DNA from: Salipiger mangrovisoli
Lineage (GTDB): Bacteria > Pseudomonadota > Alphaproteobacteria > Rhodobacterales > Rhodobacteraceae
Direction: 5' to 3'
Assembly (NCBI RefSeq): GCF_015223355.1
Contig: NZ_JADFFK010000001.1
Span: 186,001-250,000, forward strand
Length of the DNA: 64,000 bases
Shown here: positions 1 through 11,667 of the stretch, piece by piece
Layout of the letters: every line of letters begins with the position of its first letter
How positions within the stretch are numbered: position 1 is the first letter of the stretch
The notes under the pieces: generated by a model
Told to the model about the DNA's origin: nothing
The model's input: the letters and a program-made list of their open reading frames with translations, nothing else
The model's database searches: none
Position numbers and translations under genes: made by a program

Positions 1-1
1 C

Positions 2-436
<435 letters not shown>

Positions 437-453
437 GCGCGGGAGGAGGAGCA

Positions 454-1065
454 ATGACGCAAGCACTGAACGAGCTGGGCGGACACATCGAGGTCAAGCG
501 CCCCGATTGCGTGATCGCCTGGGACGTCACCCATGGCGAGCTGAACGTGGACGTGGCCCCGTCGAACATCGCCGGGATGGTGGAGTTCCTCCGCGCCGAC
601 CCGACCTGCCGCTTCTCGACGCTGGTGGATATCACCGCGGTCGACTACCCGAACCGCCCCAAGCGCTTCGACGTGGTCTACCACTTCCTGTCGATGTACC
701 AGAACCACCGCATCCGGCTGCGCGTCTCGGTGCGCGAGGACGAGATCGTGCCCTCGATCACCGCGCTGCACCCCTCGGCCAACTGGCTCGAGCGCGAGGT
801 CTTCGACATGTTCGGCATCCTGTTCTCGGGCCACCCGGACCTGCGCCGCATCCTCACCGACTACGGCTTCCGCGGCCACCCCCTGCGCAAGGACTTCCCG
901 ACCACGGGCTATGTCGAGGTGCGCTACGACGAAGAGCTGAAGCGCGTCGTCTACGAGCCGGTGAAGCTGGTGCAGGAATACCGCCAGTTCGATTTCATGT
1001 CGCCCTGGGAGGGTGCGCAATACGTGCTGCCCGGCGATGAAAAGGCCGAGGAGGGGACGAAGTGA
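454..1065 (+). CDS. nuoC: NADH-quinone oxidoreductase subunit C
   Basis: NuoC is the 30-kDa hydrophilic subunit of the complex I connecting module and packs against NuoD near the quinone site. The 203-residue product is normal for alphaproteobacteria, where nuoC and nuoD are separate rather than fused. The family signature [13 protein letters not shown] followed by [16 protein letters not shown] is intact, and the C-terminus has the usual FDFMSPWEG segment. The ATG at 454 follows a GGGAGGAGG Shine-Dalgarno. Its TGA overlaps the nuoD ATG by one base, so the two are translationally coupled. Confidence 0.97.
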   Translation: MTQALNELGGHIEVKRPDCVIAWDVTHGELNVDVAPSNIAGMVEFLRADPTCRFSTLVDITAVDYPNRPKRFDVVYHFLSMYQNHRIRLRVSVREDEIVPSITALHPSANWLEREVFDMFGILFSGHPDLRRILTDYGFRGHPLRKDFPTTGYVEVRYDEELKRVVYEPVKLVQEYRQFDFMSPWEGAQYVLPGDEKAEEGTK

Positions 1066-2285
1066 TGGACGGCTCCAAAGGTTTCGAAGACGCCCTGTCG
1101 GGCGAGCAGAAGATCCGCAACTTCAACATCAACTTCGGCCCGCAGCACCCGGCGGCCCACGGCGTGCTGCGCCTCGTGCTCGAGCTTGACGGCGAGATCG
1201 TCGAGCGCTGCGATCCGCACATCGGCCTGCTGCACCGCGGCACCGAGAAGCTGATGGAAAGCCGTACCTATCTGCAGAACCTGCCGTATTTCGACCGGCT
1301 CGACTACGTCGGCACGATGAACCAGGAACACGCCTGGGTGCTGGCGATCGAGAAGCTCTGCAAGGTCGAAGTGCCGCGCCGGGCCCAGCTGATCCGCGTG
1401 CTCTACTGCGAGATCGGGCGCATCCTGAACCACCTGCTGAACGTGACCACGCAGGCCATGGACGTGGGCGCGCTGACGCCGCCGCTCTGGGGCTTCGAGG
1501 AACGCGAGAAGCTGATGGTCTTCTACGAGCGGGCCTGCGGCGCGCGCCTGCACGCGGCCTACTTCCGGCCCGGCGGCGTCCACCAGGATCTGCCGCCCGA
1601 GTTGATCGACGACATCATCGAATGGTGCGCGCAGTTCCCGGCCCGCCTGCAGGACATCGACGACCTGCTGACCGAGAACCGCATCTTCAAGCAGCGCAAC
1701 GCCGACATCGGCGTGGTGACCGAGCAGGACATCCAGGAGCACGGCTTCTCTGGCGTCATGGTGCGCGGCTCCGGCCTTGCCTGGGACCTGCGCCGCGCGC
1801 AGCCCTACGAGTGCTACGACGAGTTCGACTTCAAGATTCCCGTCGGCAAGAACGGCGACTGCTACGACCGCTACCTCGTCCGCATGGCCGAGATGCGCGA
1901 GAGCGTGAAGATCATGGTTCAGGCCTGCGAGAAGCTGAAGCTGCCCGAGAACCAGGGTGAAGTGCTGTCGCGCGGCAAGATCGCGCCGCCGAAGCGCTCC
2001 GAGATGAAGACCTCGATGGAGGCGCTCATCCACCACTTCAAGCTCTACACCGAGGGCTTCCACGTCCCCGCGGGCGAGGTCTACGTGTCCGTCGAGGCGC
2101 CCAAGGGCGAGTTCGGCGTCTATCTCGTCGCCGACGGCAGCAACAAGCCCTATCGCGCCAAGCTGCGCGCGCCGGGCTTCCTGCACCTTCAGGCGATGGA
2201 CTATCTTTGCAAGGGCCACCAGCTGGCCGACGTCGCGGCGATCCTCGGATCGCTCGATATCGTGTTCGGGGAGGTTGACCGATGA
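1065..2285 (+). CDS. nuoD: NADH-quinone oxidoreductase subunit D
   Basis: NuoD is the 49-kDa subunit that forms the ubiquinone pocket together with NuoB. The quinone-site motif [13 protein letters not shown] is near the N-terminus, and the C-terminus ends in the conserved [12 protein letters not shown]. The 406-residue length is standard. I chose the ATG at 1065, which shares one base with the nuoC stop; an in-frame GTG at 1062 would add one residue. The final TGA overlaps the start of the next small gene (ATGA). Catalytic-pocket residues visible in the family motif are unchanged, so this should be a working subunit. Confidence 0.97.
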   Translation: MDGSKGFEDALSGEQKIRNFNINFGPQHPAAHGVLRLVLELDGEIVERCDPHIGLLHRGTEKLMESRTYLQNLPYFDRLDYVGTMNQEHAWVLAIEKLCKVEVPRRAQLIRVLYCEIGRILNHLLNVTTQAMDVGALTPPLWGFEEREKLMVFYERACGARLHAAYFRPGGVHQDLPPELIDDIIEWCAQFPARLQDIDDLLTENRIFKQRNADIGVVTEQDIQEHGFSGVMVRGSGLAWDLRRAQPYECYDEFDFKIPVGKNGDCYDRYLVRMAEMRESVKIMVQACEKLKLPENQGEVLSRGKIAPPKRSEMKTSMEALIHHFKLYTEGFHVPAGEVYVSVEAPKGEFGVYLVADGSNKPYRAKLRAPGFLHLQAMDYLCKGHQLADVAAILGSLDIVFGEVDR

Positions 2286-2629
2286 TGATGATCCGTATTT
2301 CCGCCGCGCTTTCCGCGCTTGGACTTCTGTCCGCCTGCGCCATGCCGCCGAAGGGCACCGACGAGCAGGACCTGATGGCCTGGGACAGCGCCGTCGCCTC
2401 GATCGGCTGCGAGCTGGTGTCCGAGAGCGATTACCAGCCCGTCGAACTGCAGAGCGGGCTGAACCGCGCGCAGGTGCAGGAGATTGCCTCGTACAAGGTC
2501 AAGACCGAAGAGGCCGTGCCCACCGACACCGGCGGTGTGCGCCTGGTCACCGGCAGCTGCGCGCCCGCCACGGACATGACGGCAGAGCCGATGGCTGACG
2601 CCGAGGCCGCCGGGACAGCCGCGGGCTGA
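2282..2629 (+). CDS. small predicted lipoprotein inserted between nuoD and nuoE
   Basis: The 115-residue product starts with a short basic segment and a hydrophobic stretch ending in the lipobox LSAC, with the lipidated cysteine at residue 19. It should be an envelope-anchored lipoprotein. The mature part is acidic and has two more cysteines (IGCEL and GSCAP) that could form a disulfide. It overlaps the nuoD stop by four bases (ATGA) and is therefore expressed with complex I. I do not recognise the family. Unrelated ORFs are known to interrupt nuo clusters of Paracoccus and Rhodobacter, and this is one of that kind. Codon use matches its neighbours. Confidence 0.8.
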   Translation: MMMIRISAALSALGLLSACAMPPKGTDEQDLMAWDSAVASIGCELVSESDYQPVELQSGLNRAQVQEIASYKVKTEEAVPTDTGGVRLVTGSCAPATDMTAEPMADAEAAGTAAG

Positions 2630-2722
2630 CAGGATAGAGAGCGGCGGGGCACCGGCCCCGTCCCAATGCCGCGGCGGCGTCCTGCCCCCGGCCAACGACA
2701 TGAACCGAAGGTCCGTTTGCCC

Positions 2723-3871
2723 ATGCTGCGCCGTCTTCATCACGACCAACCTGAGAGCTTCGCTTTCACGCCTGCCAACATGGAGTGGGCCGAGGCGCAG
2801 ATCAGCAAGTATCCCGCGGGCCGCCAGGCCAGCGCCATCATTCCGCTTCTCTGGCGCGCGCAGGAGCAGGAGGGCTGGCTGACCCGGCCGGCCATCGAAC
2901 ATGTCGCCGACATGCTGGGCATGGCCCACATCCGGGCGCTCGAGGTGGCGACCTTCTATTTCATGTTCCAGCTCCAGCCGGTGGGCACCGTGGCCCACGT
3001 GCAGATCTGCGGCACCACGTCCTGCATGATCTGCGGCGCTGGCGAACTGATGGAGGTCTGCAAGGCCAAGATCGCCGCCAAGCCGCATGAGGTCTCGGCG
3101 GACGGCAAGTTCTCCTGGGAAGAGGTCGAGTGCCTCGGCGCCTGCTCGAACGCGCCCATGGCGCAGATCGGCAAGGACTATTACGAGGATCTGACCGGCG
3201 AGAAGCTGGCCGAGATCCTCGACACCATGGCGGCAGGCAACGTGCCCACACCCGGCCCGCAGAACGGCCGCTTCGGCGCCGAGCCGCTGGGCGGTCCGGT
3301 GGTGCTGACCGAGGGCGCGGGCGAGGGCGAGAGGCTCAACGCCTCTGTCGCGCTGGCGACCGAGATCGGCGACACCATCAAGCGCATTGACGGAACCGAG
3401 GTGCCGCTGCGCGCGCCCTGGCGCGACCGCTCGGACGAGAAGGGCGATGCGACGCCCGACACCCACGCGCCGAAGCTGTCCGGGGGCGCGCCCGCCGACG
3501 AGACTGGCATCGACAAGCGCGAGGCGCCGGTCAAGTCGGCCGCCGCGGTCAAATCCGAACCCGCCGCCACCGAAGGCCGCAAGCCCGAGACGCTGGCGGC
3601 CCCGCTTGAGGGCGGCGCGGACAACCTCAAGATGATCAAAGGCGTTGGCCCCAAGCTCGAAGCGCTGCTGCACAGCCTCGGTTTCTTCCACTTCGCGCAG
3701 ATCGGCTCCTGGACCGAGGAAGAACTCGCCTGGGTGGATGCCAACCTCGAAGGGTTCAAGGGGCGCGCGTCGCGTGACGCATGGGTTGCTCAGGCCAGGA
3801 CGCTGGCCGAAGGTGGCGAAACGGAATTCTCTGCCCGCGTGGAGAAGGGCGAGGTTTACGACGACGACTGA
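2723..3871 (+). CDS. nuoE: NADH-quinone oxidoreductase subunit E with long C-terminal extension
   Basis: NuoE is the 24-kDa thioredoxin-fold subunit of the NADH-oxidising module and binds [2Fe-2S] cluster N1a. The four ligands are visible: Cys96 and Cys101 (CGTTSC) and Cys137 and Cys141 (CLGAC). The start is taken at the ATG in 2723 because [10 protein letters not shown] is the usual alphaproteobacterial N-terminus. At 382 residues it is more than twice the length of the core family. Residues 180-298 are a low-complexity acidic/proline linker. Residues about 300-382 form a second domain ([11 protein letters not shown]) resembling a helix-hairpin-helix fold. The same domain recurs in the next gene. 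Confidence 0.95.
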   Translation: MLRRLHHDQPESFAFTPANMEWAEAQISKYPAGRQASAIIPLLWRAQEQEGWLTRPAIEHVADMLGMAHIRALEVATFYFMFQLQPVGTVAHVQICGTTSCMICGAGELMEVCKAKIAAKPHEVSADGKFSWEEVECLGACSNAPMAQIGKDYYEDLTGEKLAEILDTMAAGNVPTPGPQNGRFGAEPLGGPVVLTEGAGEGERLNASVALATEIGDTIKRIDGTEVPLRAPWRDRSDEKGDATPDTHAPKLSGGAPADETGIDKREAPVKSAAAVKSEPAATEGRKPETLAAPLEGGADNLKMIKGVGPKLEALLHSLGFFHFAQIGSWTEEELAWVDANLEGFKGRASRDAWVAQARTLAEGGETEFSARVEKGEVYDDD

Positions 3872-3898
3872 TCCAATGACATAGCCAGGGAGTGAGAG

Positions 3899-4621
3899 AT
3901 GACCGACGTGACGATGCAGGACGGATGCACACGCAAGTGCTGGATATCAGCGGCCTTGATCGGCCTCGTCGTCGCGCTCTTCGCGCTGAGTGGGCACAAG
4001 GGGATCGTGGCGGCGCTGCTGCTGGGTCTGCTTGCAACCGGATTGCTCGGCGCGCTCTTTACCTGGATGGCCTGCGCACCGGTCCCCAGGCTCGGTGAAC
4101 GGTCACCGACCTCGCGGCTGACCCCGGTGGTCGAAGGGGAGGTGCCCTCGGTTCCGGAGCATGCGCCGTCCGCGCCGGCCCCGCTGATGGCAGCCCCGGC
4201 TGCGTCAGAGGCGGCCAGGCCGGCAGCCTCCGAGGCACCGAAGCCCGAGCCGGTCGCGGCGAAGGTCGAGACACCGGCCGCGGAAAGGGCCAAGGAACCG
4301 GCCGTCGCACCCGCGGCGGCAGAGGAAACGGGGGGCTCGCAGCCCGTGGCGCTGGCACAGCCGCGCTCGGGAGCAGCGGACAACCTGAAGGAAATCAAGG
4401 GCGTGGGTCCCAAGCTCGAACAGCTGCTGCACGAGTTGGGCATCTACCATTTCGACCAGATCGCGGGCTGGAATGCCGCCGAGGTCGGCTGGATGGATGA
4501 AAACCTGAAAGGGTTCCGCGGCCGCGTCTCGCGCGACGACTGGGTCGGGCAGGCAAGGATACTCGCGGCGGGCGGGGAGACGGAGTTCTCCAAGCGCGTC
4601 GAGGATGGCGAAGTCTACTGA
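3899..4621 (+). CDS. membrane protein sharing the NuoE C-terminal domain
   Basis: The 240-residue product has two adjacent hydrophobic helices at about residues 13-60. A long Ala/Pro/Glu-rich linker follows (about 70-158), then a C-terminal domain at about 161-240. That domain is clearly homologous to the NuoE extension: [15 protein letters not shown] against [15 protein letters not shown], with closely matching tails ending in GETEF and GEVY. The gene follows nuoE by 27 bases with a GGGAGTGAG ribosome site. The KGVGPK core is typical of helix-hairpin-helix modules that often contact nucleic acid, but in this setting a protein-docking role at the membrane arm is as likely. Function is unknown. 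Confidence 0.85.
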   Translation: MTDVTMQDGCTRKCWISAALIGLVVALFALSGHKGIVAALLLGLLATGLLGALFTWMACAPVPRLGERSPTSRLTPVVEGEVPSVPEHAPSAPAPLMAAPAASEAARPAASEAPKPEPVAAKVETPAAERAKEPAVAPAAAEETGGSQPVALAQPRSGAADNLKEIKGVGPKLEQLLHELGIYHFDQIAGWNAAEVGWMDENLKGFRGRVSRDDWVGQARILAAGGETEFSKRVEDGEVY

Positions 4622-4688
4622 CCCGCCGAGGGAATGATGCCGCCGCCGGTTGCGACCGGCGGTGCGCGAACGAGGGACCGGACCGAGG

Positions 4689-4907
4689 ATGAGCGGACAG
4701 GATCAGCAGGGGCGGCAGGGGCGCATCATCGCGCTTGTCATCGCCGGAACCGGGCTGGCCTGGATCGCCGTCACGGTCGCGGGCGAGATGCTGGGGTGGA
4801 CCCAGCGCACGAGGGCCCTTTTCGACCTGGCCGCGCTGGCCGGGTTCGGATGGGCGATGTGGATGATTTACGGGCTCTGGCGGTCACGCCGGACAGACAA
4901 GGACTGA
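4689..4907 (+). CDS. two-helix small membrane protein, DUF5337-like
   Basis: This 72-residue protein has a polar N-terminus (SGQDQQGRQGR), two predicted transmembrane helices at about 13-32 and 43-62, and a basic tail (RSRRTDKD). It resembles the DUF5337 family, which I recall from Rhodobacterales nuo clusters; the number is from memory and should be checked. The ATG at 4689 is preceded by GAGG. nuoF begins three bases after its stop codon, so it is tightly embedded in the complex I operon. A structural or assembly role in complex I is plausible from position only. Confidence 0.75.
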   Translation: MSGQDQQGRQGRIIALVIAGTGLAWIAVTVAGEMLGWTQRTRALFDLAALAGFGWAMWMIYGLWRSRRTDKD

Positions 4908-4910
4908 GCG

Positions 4911-6206
<1,296 letters not shown>

Positions 6207-6210
6207 TCCG

Positions 6211-6639
6211 GTGCGGGGTGTGACATTGCGTGGTTTGGTCGGTGTGACTGCGGCGCTCGCGGTGGCGGGCTGCTCGGCGACCGTGCCGGGGGCGATCTCC
6301 GGCGGCTCGACGGCCGCGCGCTGGGAACAGCGCGTGGTGACCATCTCGATGGCCGAACGCATCGCCGACGCCTGCCACGACGACGGCATCAACCTTGCGC
6401 CGTCGCCGTATGGCGGCGCGGTGCACCGCGCGACCGAGGAACTGGTGAGCCAGGGTGCCGATCGCGCCGAGCTCGAAGCCGCCTACCAGGCGCAGGATTT
6501 CGCGGCGCTGTCGGTGCAGATCGACGAGGCGCTGGCCCGCAAGGGTGCCGACAGAGCCCGCCCCGGCAGCCTGTGCCGCGTCGGGGCTGAAGAGATCGCG
6601 GCGGGATCCGACCTGGGCCTGACGCTGAAGAAGGGATGA
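6211..6639 (+). CDS. predicted lipoprotein, DUF5333-like (first of two paralogues)
   Basis: The 142-residue product begins at a GTG and has a signal segment with the lipobox VAGC (cysteine at residue 21). The mature part contains the pattern AERIADACHDDG and ends with LCRVGAEEIAAGSDLG. Both are shared with the protein encoded at 7123 ([11 protein letters not shown] and [16 protein letters not shown]). The two are therefore paralogues separated by one gene, with two equivalent conserved cysteines that could form a disulfide. This copy is lipidated while the other has a cleavable-type signal peptide. Location and operon placement suggest an envelope partner of complex I; the function is unknown. 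Confidence 0.78.
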   Translation: MRGVTLRGLVGVTAALAVAGCSATVPGAISGGSTAARWEQRVVTISMAERIADACHDDGINLAPSPYGGAVHRATEELVSQGADRAELEAAYQAQDFAALSVQIDEALARKGADRARPGSLCRVGAEEIAAGSDLGLTLKKG

Positions 6640-6643
6640 ACGA

Positions 6644-6994
6644 GTGAGGGATCTGGCAAAGAGAAGGCTGTTGCGCGCGGGACCCGTGCTGGCGCTGGCC
6701 GCGCTCGTCGCGAGCTGCGGACCGGGCAAGGACGACCCGGAGTTCGGCGGCATGCAGTTCCGCGGCTCGGCCAAGCCGGTCGGCGACGACCGCGCCAATT
6801 TCGTGGCCACGGTGAACAACGCGGCACGCGCGCCTTATTCGGCGGTGGATGCAGGGCTCTACGAGGGCACCAAGTATTGCGTCAACTACCTTGGCACGTC
6901 CGACATTGCCTGGGCGGTTGACCCCGAGGCACTGCGCGCGCAGCCGCGCCTGTCCGGAAGCGACCTTGTTCTGCGCGGGCGCTGCGTGGAATGA
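6644..6994 (+). CDS. small predicted lipoprotein in nuo operon
   Basis: A 116-residue product with a GTG start at 6644. It has a basic N-terminus (RDLAKRRLLR), a hydrophobic helix, and the lipobox VASC with the cysteine near residue 25. The mature chain has two further cysteines, one near the middle (KYCVNYLG) and one three residues from the end (GRCVE). It lies four bases after the preceding lipoprotein stop. I do not recognise the family. Compared with the other small genes here it looks like an ordinary translated gene with normal codon use; its role is open. Confidence 0.7.
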   Translation: MRDLAKRRLLRAGPVLALAALVASCGPGKDDPEFGGMQFRGSAKPVGDDRANFVATVNNAARAPYSAVDAGLYEGTKYCVNYLGTSDIAWAVDPEALRAQPRLSGSDLVLRGRCVE

Positions 6995-7026
6995 GAGAGA
7001 CCGCGCTCATATCGGCGGGTTTTGCG

Positions 7027-7047
7027 GGCGGTTATTGCATAGCCGCC
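7027..7047 (+). other. intra-operon stem-loop upstream of DUF5333-like gene
   Basis: Eight base pairs (one G-T wobble) with a five-base TTGCA loop, in the 128-base gap between two small operon genes. No T-run follows, so it is more likely an mRNA processing or stability element than a terminator. Confidence 0.4.
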
Positions 7048-7122
7048 GGTCGCGCCCCCACATCCCTTGGCGAGGGAGTCCGTCTTTTGGCGGTCTCCGT
7101 CCTGCGTCAATGGAGTGAAGAT

Positions 7123-7536
7123 ATGAGCAAGTTCAGAACCACCGTCCTCGCCGCTGCACTGGGTATGGCCGCGCTGCCTGGCACCGCCATGGCCAAGCCG
7201 CCGCTCGGCGAGGTGCGCGAGATCCACGATGGTCTGATGGCCGTCGGCATCGCCGACGAGATCCGCAACCGTTGCGACGGGATCAGTGCCCGGATGCTGA
7301 CGGCGATGGGCTATCTCAACACGCTGAAGAACCGGGCGCGCGCGCTCGGCTACAGCAACGAGGAAATCGAGGATTACGTGACCTCGAAGGCCGAGAAAAA
7401 GAAGATGCGCGCCGATGGCGAGGCCTATCTGGCCGCGCGCGGCGTCTCCGCGAAAGACACGGCGGCCCTGTGCCGCGTCGGCCGCGAGGAAATTGCACGG
7501 GGCAGCGCCATCGGCGCGCTCCTGAGGGAGAAATGA
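7123..7536 (+). CDS. periplasmic DUF5333-like protein (second paralogue)
   Basis: The 137-residue product has a classical signal peptide (about residues 1-25, with AMA before the likely cleavage) and a helical mature domain. It shares the spaced motifs RNRCDGI and [13 protein letters not shown] with the lipoprotein encoded at 6211, giving two conserved cysteines. The start at 7123 follows a GGAGTGAAG ribosome site. This looks like the DUF5333 family of Rhodobacterales (recalled, not searched). It sits 85 bases before nuoG in the complex I operon. A periplasmic helper or supernumerary role for complex I is an inference from context alone. Confidence 0.78.
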   Translation: MSKFRTTVLAAALGMAALPGTAMAKPPLGEVREIHDGLMAVGIADEIRNRCDGISARMLTAMGYLNTLKNRARALGYSNEEIEDYVTSKAEKKKMRADGEAYLAARGVSAKDTAALCRVGREEIARGSAIGALLREK

Positions 7537-7621
7537 TGCGACACGCGACGTGCATATCCCCCAGCGCCCTGCCGCAGGCGGCGGGAGCGTCGCGTGTGTC
7601 ACCAGTCATGGGAAGATGCCA

Positions 7622-9610
7622 ATGACCAACCTTCGTAAGATCATCATCGACGGCACCGAGCTTGAGGTGGACGGGGCGATGACCCTGATCCAGGCCTGTG
7701 AGGAAGCCGGCATCGAGGTGCCGCGCTTCTGCTATCACGAGCGCCTGTCGATCGCCGGCAACTGCCGCATGTGCCTTGTCGAGGTGGTCGGCGGCCCGCC
7801 CAAGCCTGCGGCCTCCTGCGCCATGCAGGTGCGCGACCTGCGGCCCGGGCCGGAAGGCCAGCCGCCGGTCGTCAAGACCAACTCGCCGATGGTCAAGAAG
7901 GCCCGCGAGGGGGTGATGGAGTTCCTGCTCATCAACCACCCGCTCGACTGCCCGATCTGCGACCAGGGCGGCGAATGCGACCTGCAGGACCAGGCCATGG
8001 CCTATGGCGTCGACTTCTCGCGCTTCCGCGAGCCGAAGCGCGCCGTCGAGGACCTGGACCTCGGGCCGCTGGTCGAGACGCACATGACCCGCTGCATCTC
8101 CTGCACCCGCTGCGTGCGCTTCACCACCGAGGTGGCGGGCATCACCCAGATGGGCCAGACCGGGCGCGGCGAGGATGCCGAGATCACCTCGTACCTGAAC
8201 CAGACGCTCGATTCGAACCTGCAGGGCAACATCATCGACCTCTGCCCGGTGGGTGCGCTGGTCTCGAAACCCTACGCCTTCACCGCCCGTCCGTGGGAGC
8301 TGACCAAGACCGAATCCATCGACGTGATGGATGCGCTCGGTTCGAACATCCGCGTCGACACCAAGGGCCGCGAAGTCATGCGCTTCCTGCCGCGGAACAA
8401 CGACGGCGTGAACGAGGAATGGCTGTCGGACAAGAGCCGCTTCGTCTGGGACGGCCTGCGCCGCCAGCGTCTCGACCGCCCGTACATCCGCACCAATGGC
8501 AAGCTGAAGCCCGCCACCTGGCCCGAGGCGCTTGCCGCCGTGGGCGCGGCGCTGAAGGGTGCCAAGAAGGTGGCCGGTCTTGTCGGGGACCTGGTTCCTG
8601 TCGAGGCGGCCTTCTCGCTCAAGCAGCTGGTCGAAGGGCTCGGCGGCTCGGTCGAATGCCGCACCGATGGCGCGCGCCTGCCGGTCGGCAACCGCTCGGC
8701 CTATGTGGGCAACGTGGCGGTGGAAGACATCGACACGGCGAAAGAGATCGTGCTGATCGGCACCAACCCGCGCGACGAGGCGCCGGTGCTGAACGCGCGC
8801 ATCCGCAAGGCATGGATCGCCGGCGCCGAGGTCAAGCTGATCGGCGAGGCCGCCGACCTGACCTATGACGTGACCCATCTCGGCGGCGATCGCGCGGCTC
8901 TGGCCGATGCGAAGGTTTCCGAAGATGCCATCGTGATCGTGGGGCAGGGCGCCCTGCGCGAAGCGGACGGTCTGGCGGTTCTGGCCGCGGCCCAGGCGCT
9001 CACCGGCAAGCTGCTGGTGCTGCACACTGCCGCGTCCCGCGTCGGCGCGCTCGACGTGGGCGCGGTGACCGAGGGCGGTCTGGAAGCGGCGACCAAGGAC
9101 GCCGATGTGATCTTCAACCTCGGCGCCGACGAGATCGAAATCGAGGCGGGTGCCTTCGTGATCTACCAGGGCTCGCACGGCGACCGCGGCGCACACCGCG
9201 CCGATGTCATCCTGCCGGGTGCCGCCTACACCGAGGAAAACGGCCTTTTCGTCAACACCGAGGGCCGGCCGCAGCTGGCCTTCCGTGCCGGGTTTGCGCC
9301 GGGCGAGGCGAAGGAGAACTGGGCGATCCTGCGGGCGCTCTCGGCCGAGGTCGGCAAGACCCTGCCGTGGGACAGCCTCGCGCAGCTCCGCCAGGCGCTG
9401 GTCGCCGCGGTGCCGCACCTGGCGCAGATCGACCTGGTGCCGGAGAACGAGTGGGTGGCGCTGGAGACCGACAAGCTGGGCGATGCGTCGTTCCGCAACG
9501 CGGTCAAGGACTTCTGGCTGAGCAACCCGATCGCCCGCGCCTCGGTGCTGATGGCCGAGCTTTCGGCAAACGCAAAGGCGCGCCGGACCGCGCCGCTGGC
9601 CGCCGAGTGA
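7622..9610 (+). CDS. nuoG: NADH-quinone oxidoreductase subunit G
   Basis: NuoG is the 75-kDa iron-sulfur subunit that wires electrons from NuoE/F to the connecting arm. The N-terminal plant-type [2Fe-2S] ligands lie in [17 protein letters not shown] His-Cys3 cluster region ([18 protein letters not shown]) and a further [4Fe-4S] site (SCTRCVRF and CPVGAL) follow. The remainder is the molybdopterin-oxidoreductase-like domain, which holds no cofactor in complex I. I use the ATG at 7622 ([10 protein letters not shown]); an ATG six bases upstream (7616) is also in frame. The 662-residue length fits alphaproteobacterial NuoG, shorter than the E. coli form. The next lipoprotein gene begins four bases after the stop. 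Confidence 0.96.
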   Translation: MTNLRKIIIDGTELEVDGAMTLIQACEEAGIEVPRFCYHERLSIAGNCRMCLVEVVGGPPKPAASCAMQVRDLRPGPEGQPPVVKTNSPMVKKAREGVMEFLLINHPLDCPICDQGGECDLQDQAMAYGVDFSRFREPKRAVEDLDLGPLVETHMTRCISCTRCVRFTTEVAGITQMGQTGRGEDAEITSYLNQTLDSNLQGNIIDLCPVGALVSKPYAFTARPWELTKTESIDVMDALGSNIRVDTKGREVMRFLPRNNDGVNEEWLSDKSRFVWDGLRRQRLDRPYIRTNGKLKPATWPEALAAVGAALKGAKKVAGLVGDLVPVEAAFSLKQLVEGLGGSVECRTDGARLPVGNRSAYVGNVAVEDIDTAKEIVLIGTNPRDEAPVLNARIRKAWIAGAEVKLIGEAADLTYDVTHLGGDRAALADAKVSEDAIVIVGQGALREADGLAVLAAAQALTGKLLVLHTAASRVGALDVGAVTEGGLEAATKDADVIFNLGADEIEIEAGAFVIYQGSHGDRGAHRADVILPGAAYTEENGLFVNTEGRPQLAFRAGFAPGEAKENWAILRALSAEVGKTLPWDSLAQLRQALVAAVPHLAQIDLVPENEWVALETDKLGDASFRNAVKDFWLSNPIARASVLMAELSANAKARRTAPLAAE

Positions 9611-9613
9611 TCC

Positions 9614-10006
9614 ATGCGCGCGCGGATATCCCTTTCACTGGCGGCACTGGCCGCGCTCTGTGCCTGCGAGCAAGACTCGCAGGACCGGGCGCCGTTCGTG
9701 CCGTCCTACGAGGGGATCGAAACGCGGCTGCTGGACGGCGATCTGGTGAACTTCTTCGTGGCCATGCGCGGTGCGCGCGGCTCGGAGGATGTCGAGAACT
9801 ACGCAGATTGCGCCGCGGCGCAATATGCGCTGATCCGGGGCTACGGATTTGCGCGACATCTGCGGACGAATGTATCGGAAGAGGGTGGCCTCTGGCGCGG
9901 AGATGCTGTTTACACCATCTCGGCGGCGCTGCCCCGCGGGCTCAAGACGATCGACGCGGAAGTCGTCGCGTCAGCCTGCACCGAGAACGGAATACCGATG
10001 GTGTGA
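9614..10006 (+). CDS. small predicted lipoprotein between nuoG and nuoH
   Basis: The 130-residue product has a short signal segment ending in the lipobox LCAC, with the lipid-accepting cysteine near residue 18. The mature part contains [17 protein letters not shown] and ends with [12 protein letters not shown], again giving two conserved-looking cysteines. It lies three bases after nuoG and ends ten bases before nuoH. The family is not recognised. It is the fourth lipoprotein in this operon, and all four share a small size and a pair of extra cysteines. Confidence 0.75.
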   Translation: MRARISLSLAALAALCACEQDSQDRAPFVPSYEGIETRLLDGDLVNFFVAMRGARGSEDVENYADCAAAQYALIRGYGFARHLRTNVSEEGGLWRGDAVYTISAALPRGLKTIDAEVVASACTENGIPMV

Positions 10007-10016
10007 GGGACACTTG

Positions 10017-11054
10017 ATGGCAGACTTCTTCGCAACCCCCTTCGGCATCTTCATCCTTGTGCTCGCGCAAACCCTTGCGGTCGTGGCCTTCGTGATGATC
10101 TCGCTGTTGTTCCTGGTCTATGGCGACCGCAAGATCTGGGCCGCCGTCCAGATGCGGCGCGGCCCCAACGTCGTGGGGGTGTTCGGCATTCTCCAGTCGG
10201 TGGCGGACGCGTTCAAGTACATTCTCAAGGAAGTGGTGATCCCGGCGGGCTCTGACAAGAGCGTCTTCCTGCTCGCGCCGCTGATTTCCTTCGTCTGCGC
10301 GATGATCGCCTGGGCGGCCATCCCGTTCAACGACGGCTGGGTGCTGGCGGACATCAACGTGGCGATCCTCTACGTGATGGCGATCAGCTCGCTGGAAGTC
10401 TACGGCGTGATCATGGGGGGCTGGGCGTCGAACTCGAAGTACCCGTTCCTCGGCTCGCTCCGCTCGGCGGCGCAGATGATCTCCTACGAGGTGTCGATCG
10501 GTCTGATCATCATCGGCGTGATCATCTCCACCGGCTCGATGAACTTCGGCGACATCGTGCGCGCCCAGGACGGCAGCTTCGGCTTCTTCAACTGGTACTG
10601 GCTGCCGCACTTCCCGATGGTCTTCCTGTTCTTCATCTCGGCCCTGGCCGAGACCAACCGCCCGCCGTTCGACCTTCCCGAAGCGGAATCCGAACTGGTG
10701 GCCGGCTACCAGGTGGAATATTCCTCGACGCCCTTCCTGCTGTTCATGGCAGGTGAATACATCGCGATCTTCCTGATGTGCGCGCTGACCTCGCTGCTGT
10801 TCTTCGGCGGCTGGCTGTCGCCGATCCCCGGCCTGCCCGACGGCGTGCTGTGGATGGTCGCGAAGATGGCGTTCTTCTTCTTCATCTTCGCGATGGTGAA
10901 GGCGATCACCCCGCGCTACCGCTACGACCAGCTGATGCGCCTGGGCTGGAAGGTGTTCCTGCCGTTCAGCCTGTTCTGGGTGGTCTTCGTGTCCTTCGCG
11001 GCGAAATTCGGATGGTTCTGGGGCGTCTTCGCCCGCTGGACCACGGGAGGTTAA
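10017..11054 (+). CDS. nuoH: NADH-quinone oxidoreductase subunit H
   Basis: NuoH is the membrane subunit at the heel of complex I that forms the ubiquinone entry channel. The 345-residue product has about eight transmembrane helices and the family signatures [37 protein letters not shown] and the late [14 protein letters not shown] loop. I use the ATG at 10017 ([10 protein letters not shown]); the frame extends upstream but overlaps the lipoprotein gene. The glutamates and arginines lining the quinone chamber in the family are present in the motifs cited. Confidence 0.97.
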   Translation: MADFFATPFGIFILVLAQTLAVVAFVMISLLFLVYGDRKIWAAVQMRRGPNVVGVFGILQSVADAFKYILKEVVIPAGSDKSVFLLAPLISFVCAMIAWAAIPFNDGWVLADINVAILYVMAISSLEVYGVIMGGWASNSKYPFLGSLRSAAQMISYEVSIGLIIIGVIISTGSMNFGDIVRAQDGSFGFFNWYWLPHFPMVFLFFISALAETNRPPFDLPEAESELVAGYQVEYSSTPFLLFMAGEYIAIFLMCALTSLLFFGGWLSPIPGLPDGVLWMVAKMAFFFFIFAMVKAITPRYRYDQLMRLGWKVFLPFSLFWVVFVSFAAKFGWFWGVFARWTTGG

Positions 11055-11060
11055 GCAACC

Positions 11061-11555
11061 ATGGCATCGATCGATTACGGCCGGGCAGCCAAGTATTTCC
11101 TGCTGGCAGACTTCATCAAGGGCTTCCAGCTGGGCCTGCGCTACTTCTTCGCGCCCAAGCCCACGCTGAACTACCCGCATGAAAAGGGCTACCTGTCTCC
11201 GCGCTTCCGCGGCGAACACGCACTGCGCCGCTATCCCAACGGCGAAGAGCGCTGCATCGCCTGCAAGCTCTGCGAAGCGATCTGCCCGGCGCAGGCCATC
11301 ACCATCGACGCCGAGCCGCGCGACGACGGCAGCCGCCGCACCACGCGCTACGACATCGACATGACGAAATGCATCTACTGCGGCTTCTGCCAAGAGGCGT
11401 GCCCTGTGGACGCGATCGTCGAGGGGCCGAACTTCGAGTTCTCGACCGAGACCCGCGAGGAGCTTTTCTACGACAAGGAGAAGCTGCTGGCGAACGGCGA
11501 GCGCTGGGAGGCCGAGATCGCCCGCAACCTGGAACTCGACGCCCCCTACCGCTGA
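11061..11555 (+). CDS. nuoI: NADH-quinone oxidoreductase subunit I
   Basis: NuoI is the 23-kDa subunit with two [4Fe-4S] clusters (N6a and N6b) that hand electrons to N2 in NuoB. Both ferredoxin motifs are perfect: Cys65, 68, 71 and 75 ([11 protein letters not shown]) and Cys104, 107, 110 and 114 ([11 protein letters not shown]). The 164-residue length and the N-terminal amphipathic helix ([16 protein letters not shown]) are typical of the alphaproteobacterial and mitochondrial form. It follows nuoH after six bases. Confidence 0.97.
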   Translation: MASIDYGRAAKYFLLADFIKGFQLGLRYFFAPKPTLNYPHEKGYLSPRFRGEHALRRYPNGEERCIACKLCEAICPAQAITIDAEPRDDGSRRTTRYDIDMTKCIYCGFCQEACPVDAIVEGPNFEFSTETREELFYDKEKLLANGERWEAEIARNLELDAPYR

Positions 11556-11667
11556 CACCCGACGCCTCGAAGGAAGCCATGACCGCCACCGCCGCCAGAC
11601 CACTCCGCCAAGCCCTCCGCGCCGCCGCGCGGGGCCGGGCAGGGTGCGCGCAGACAGGAGCGCGGTC

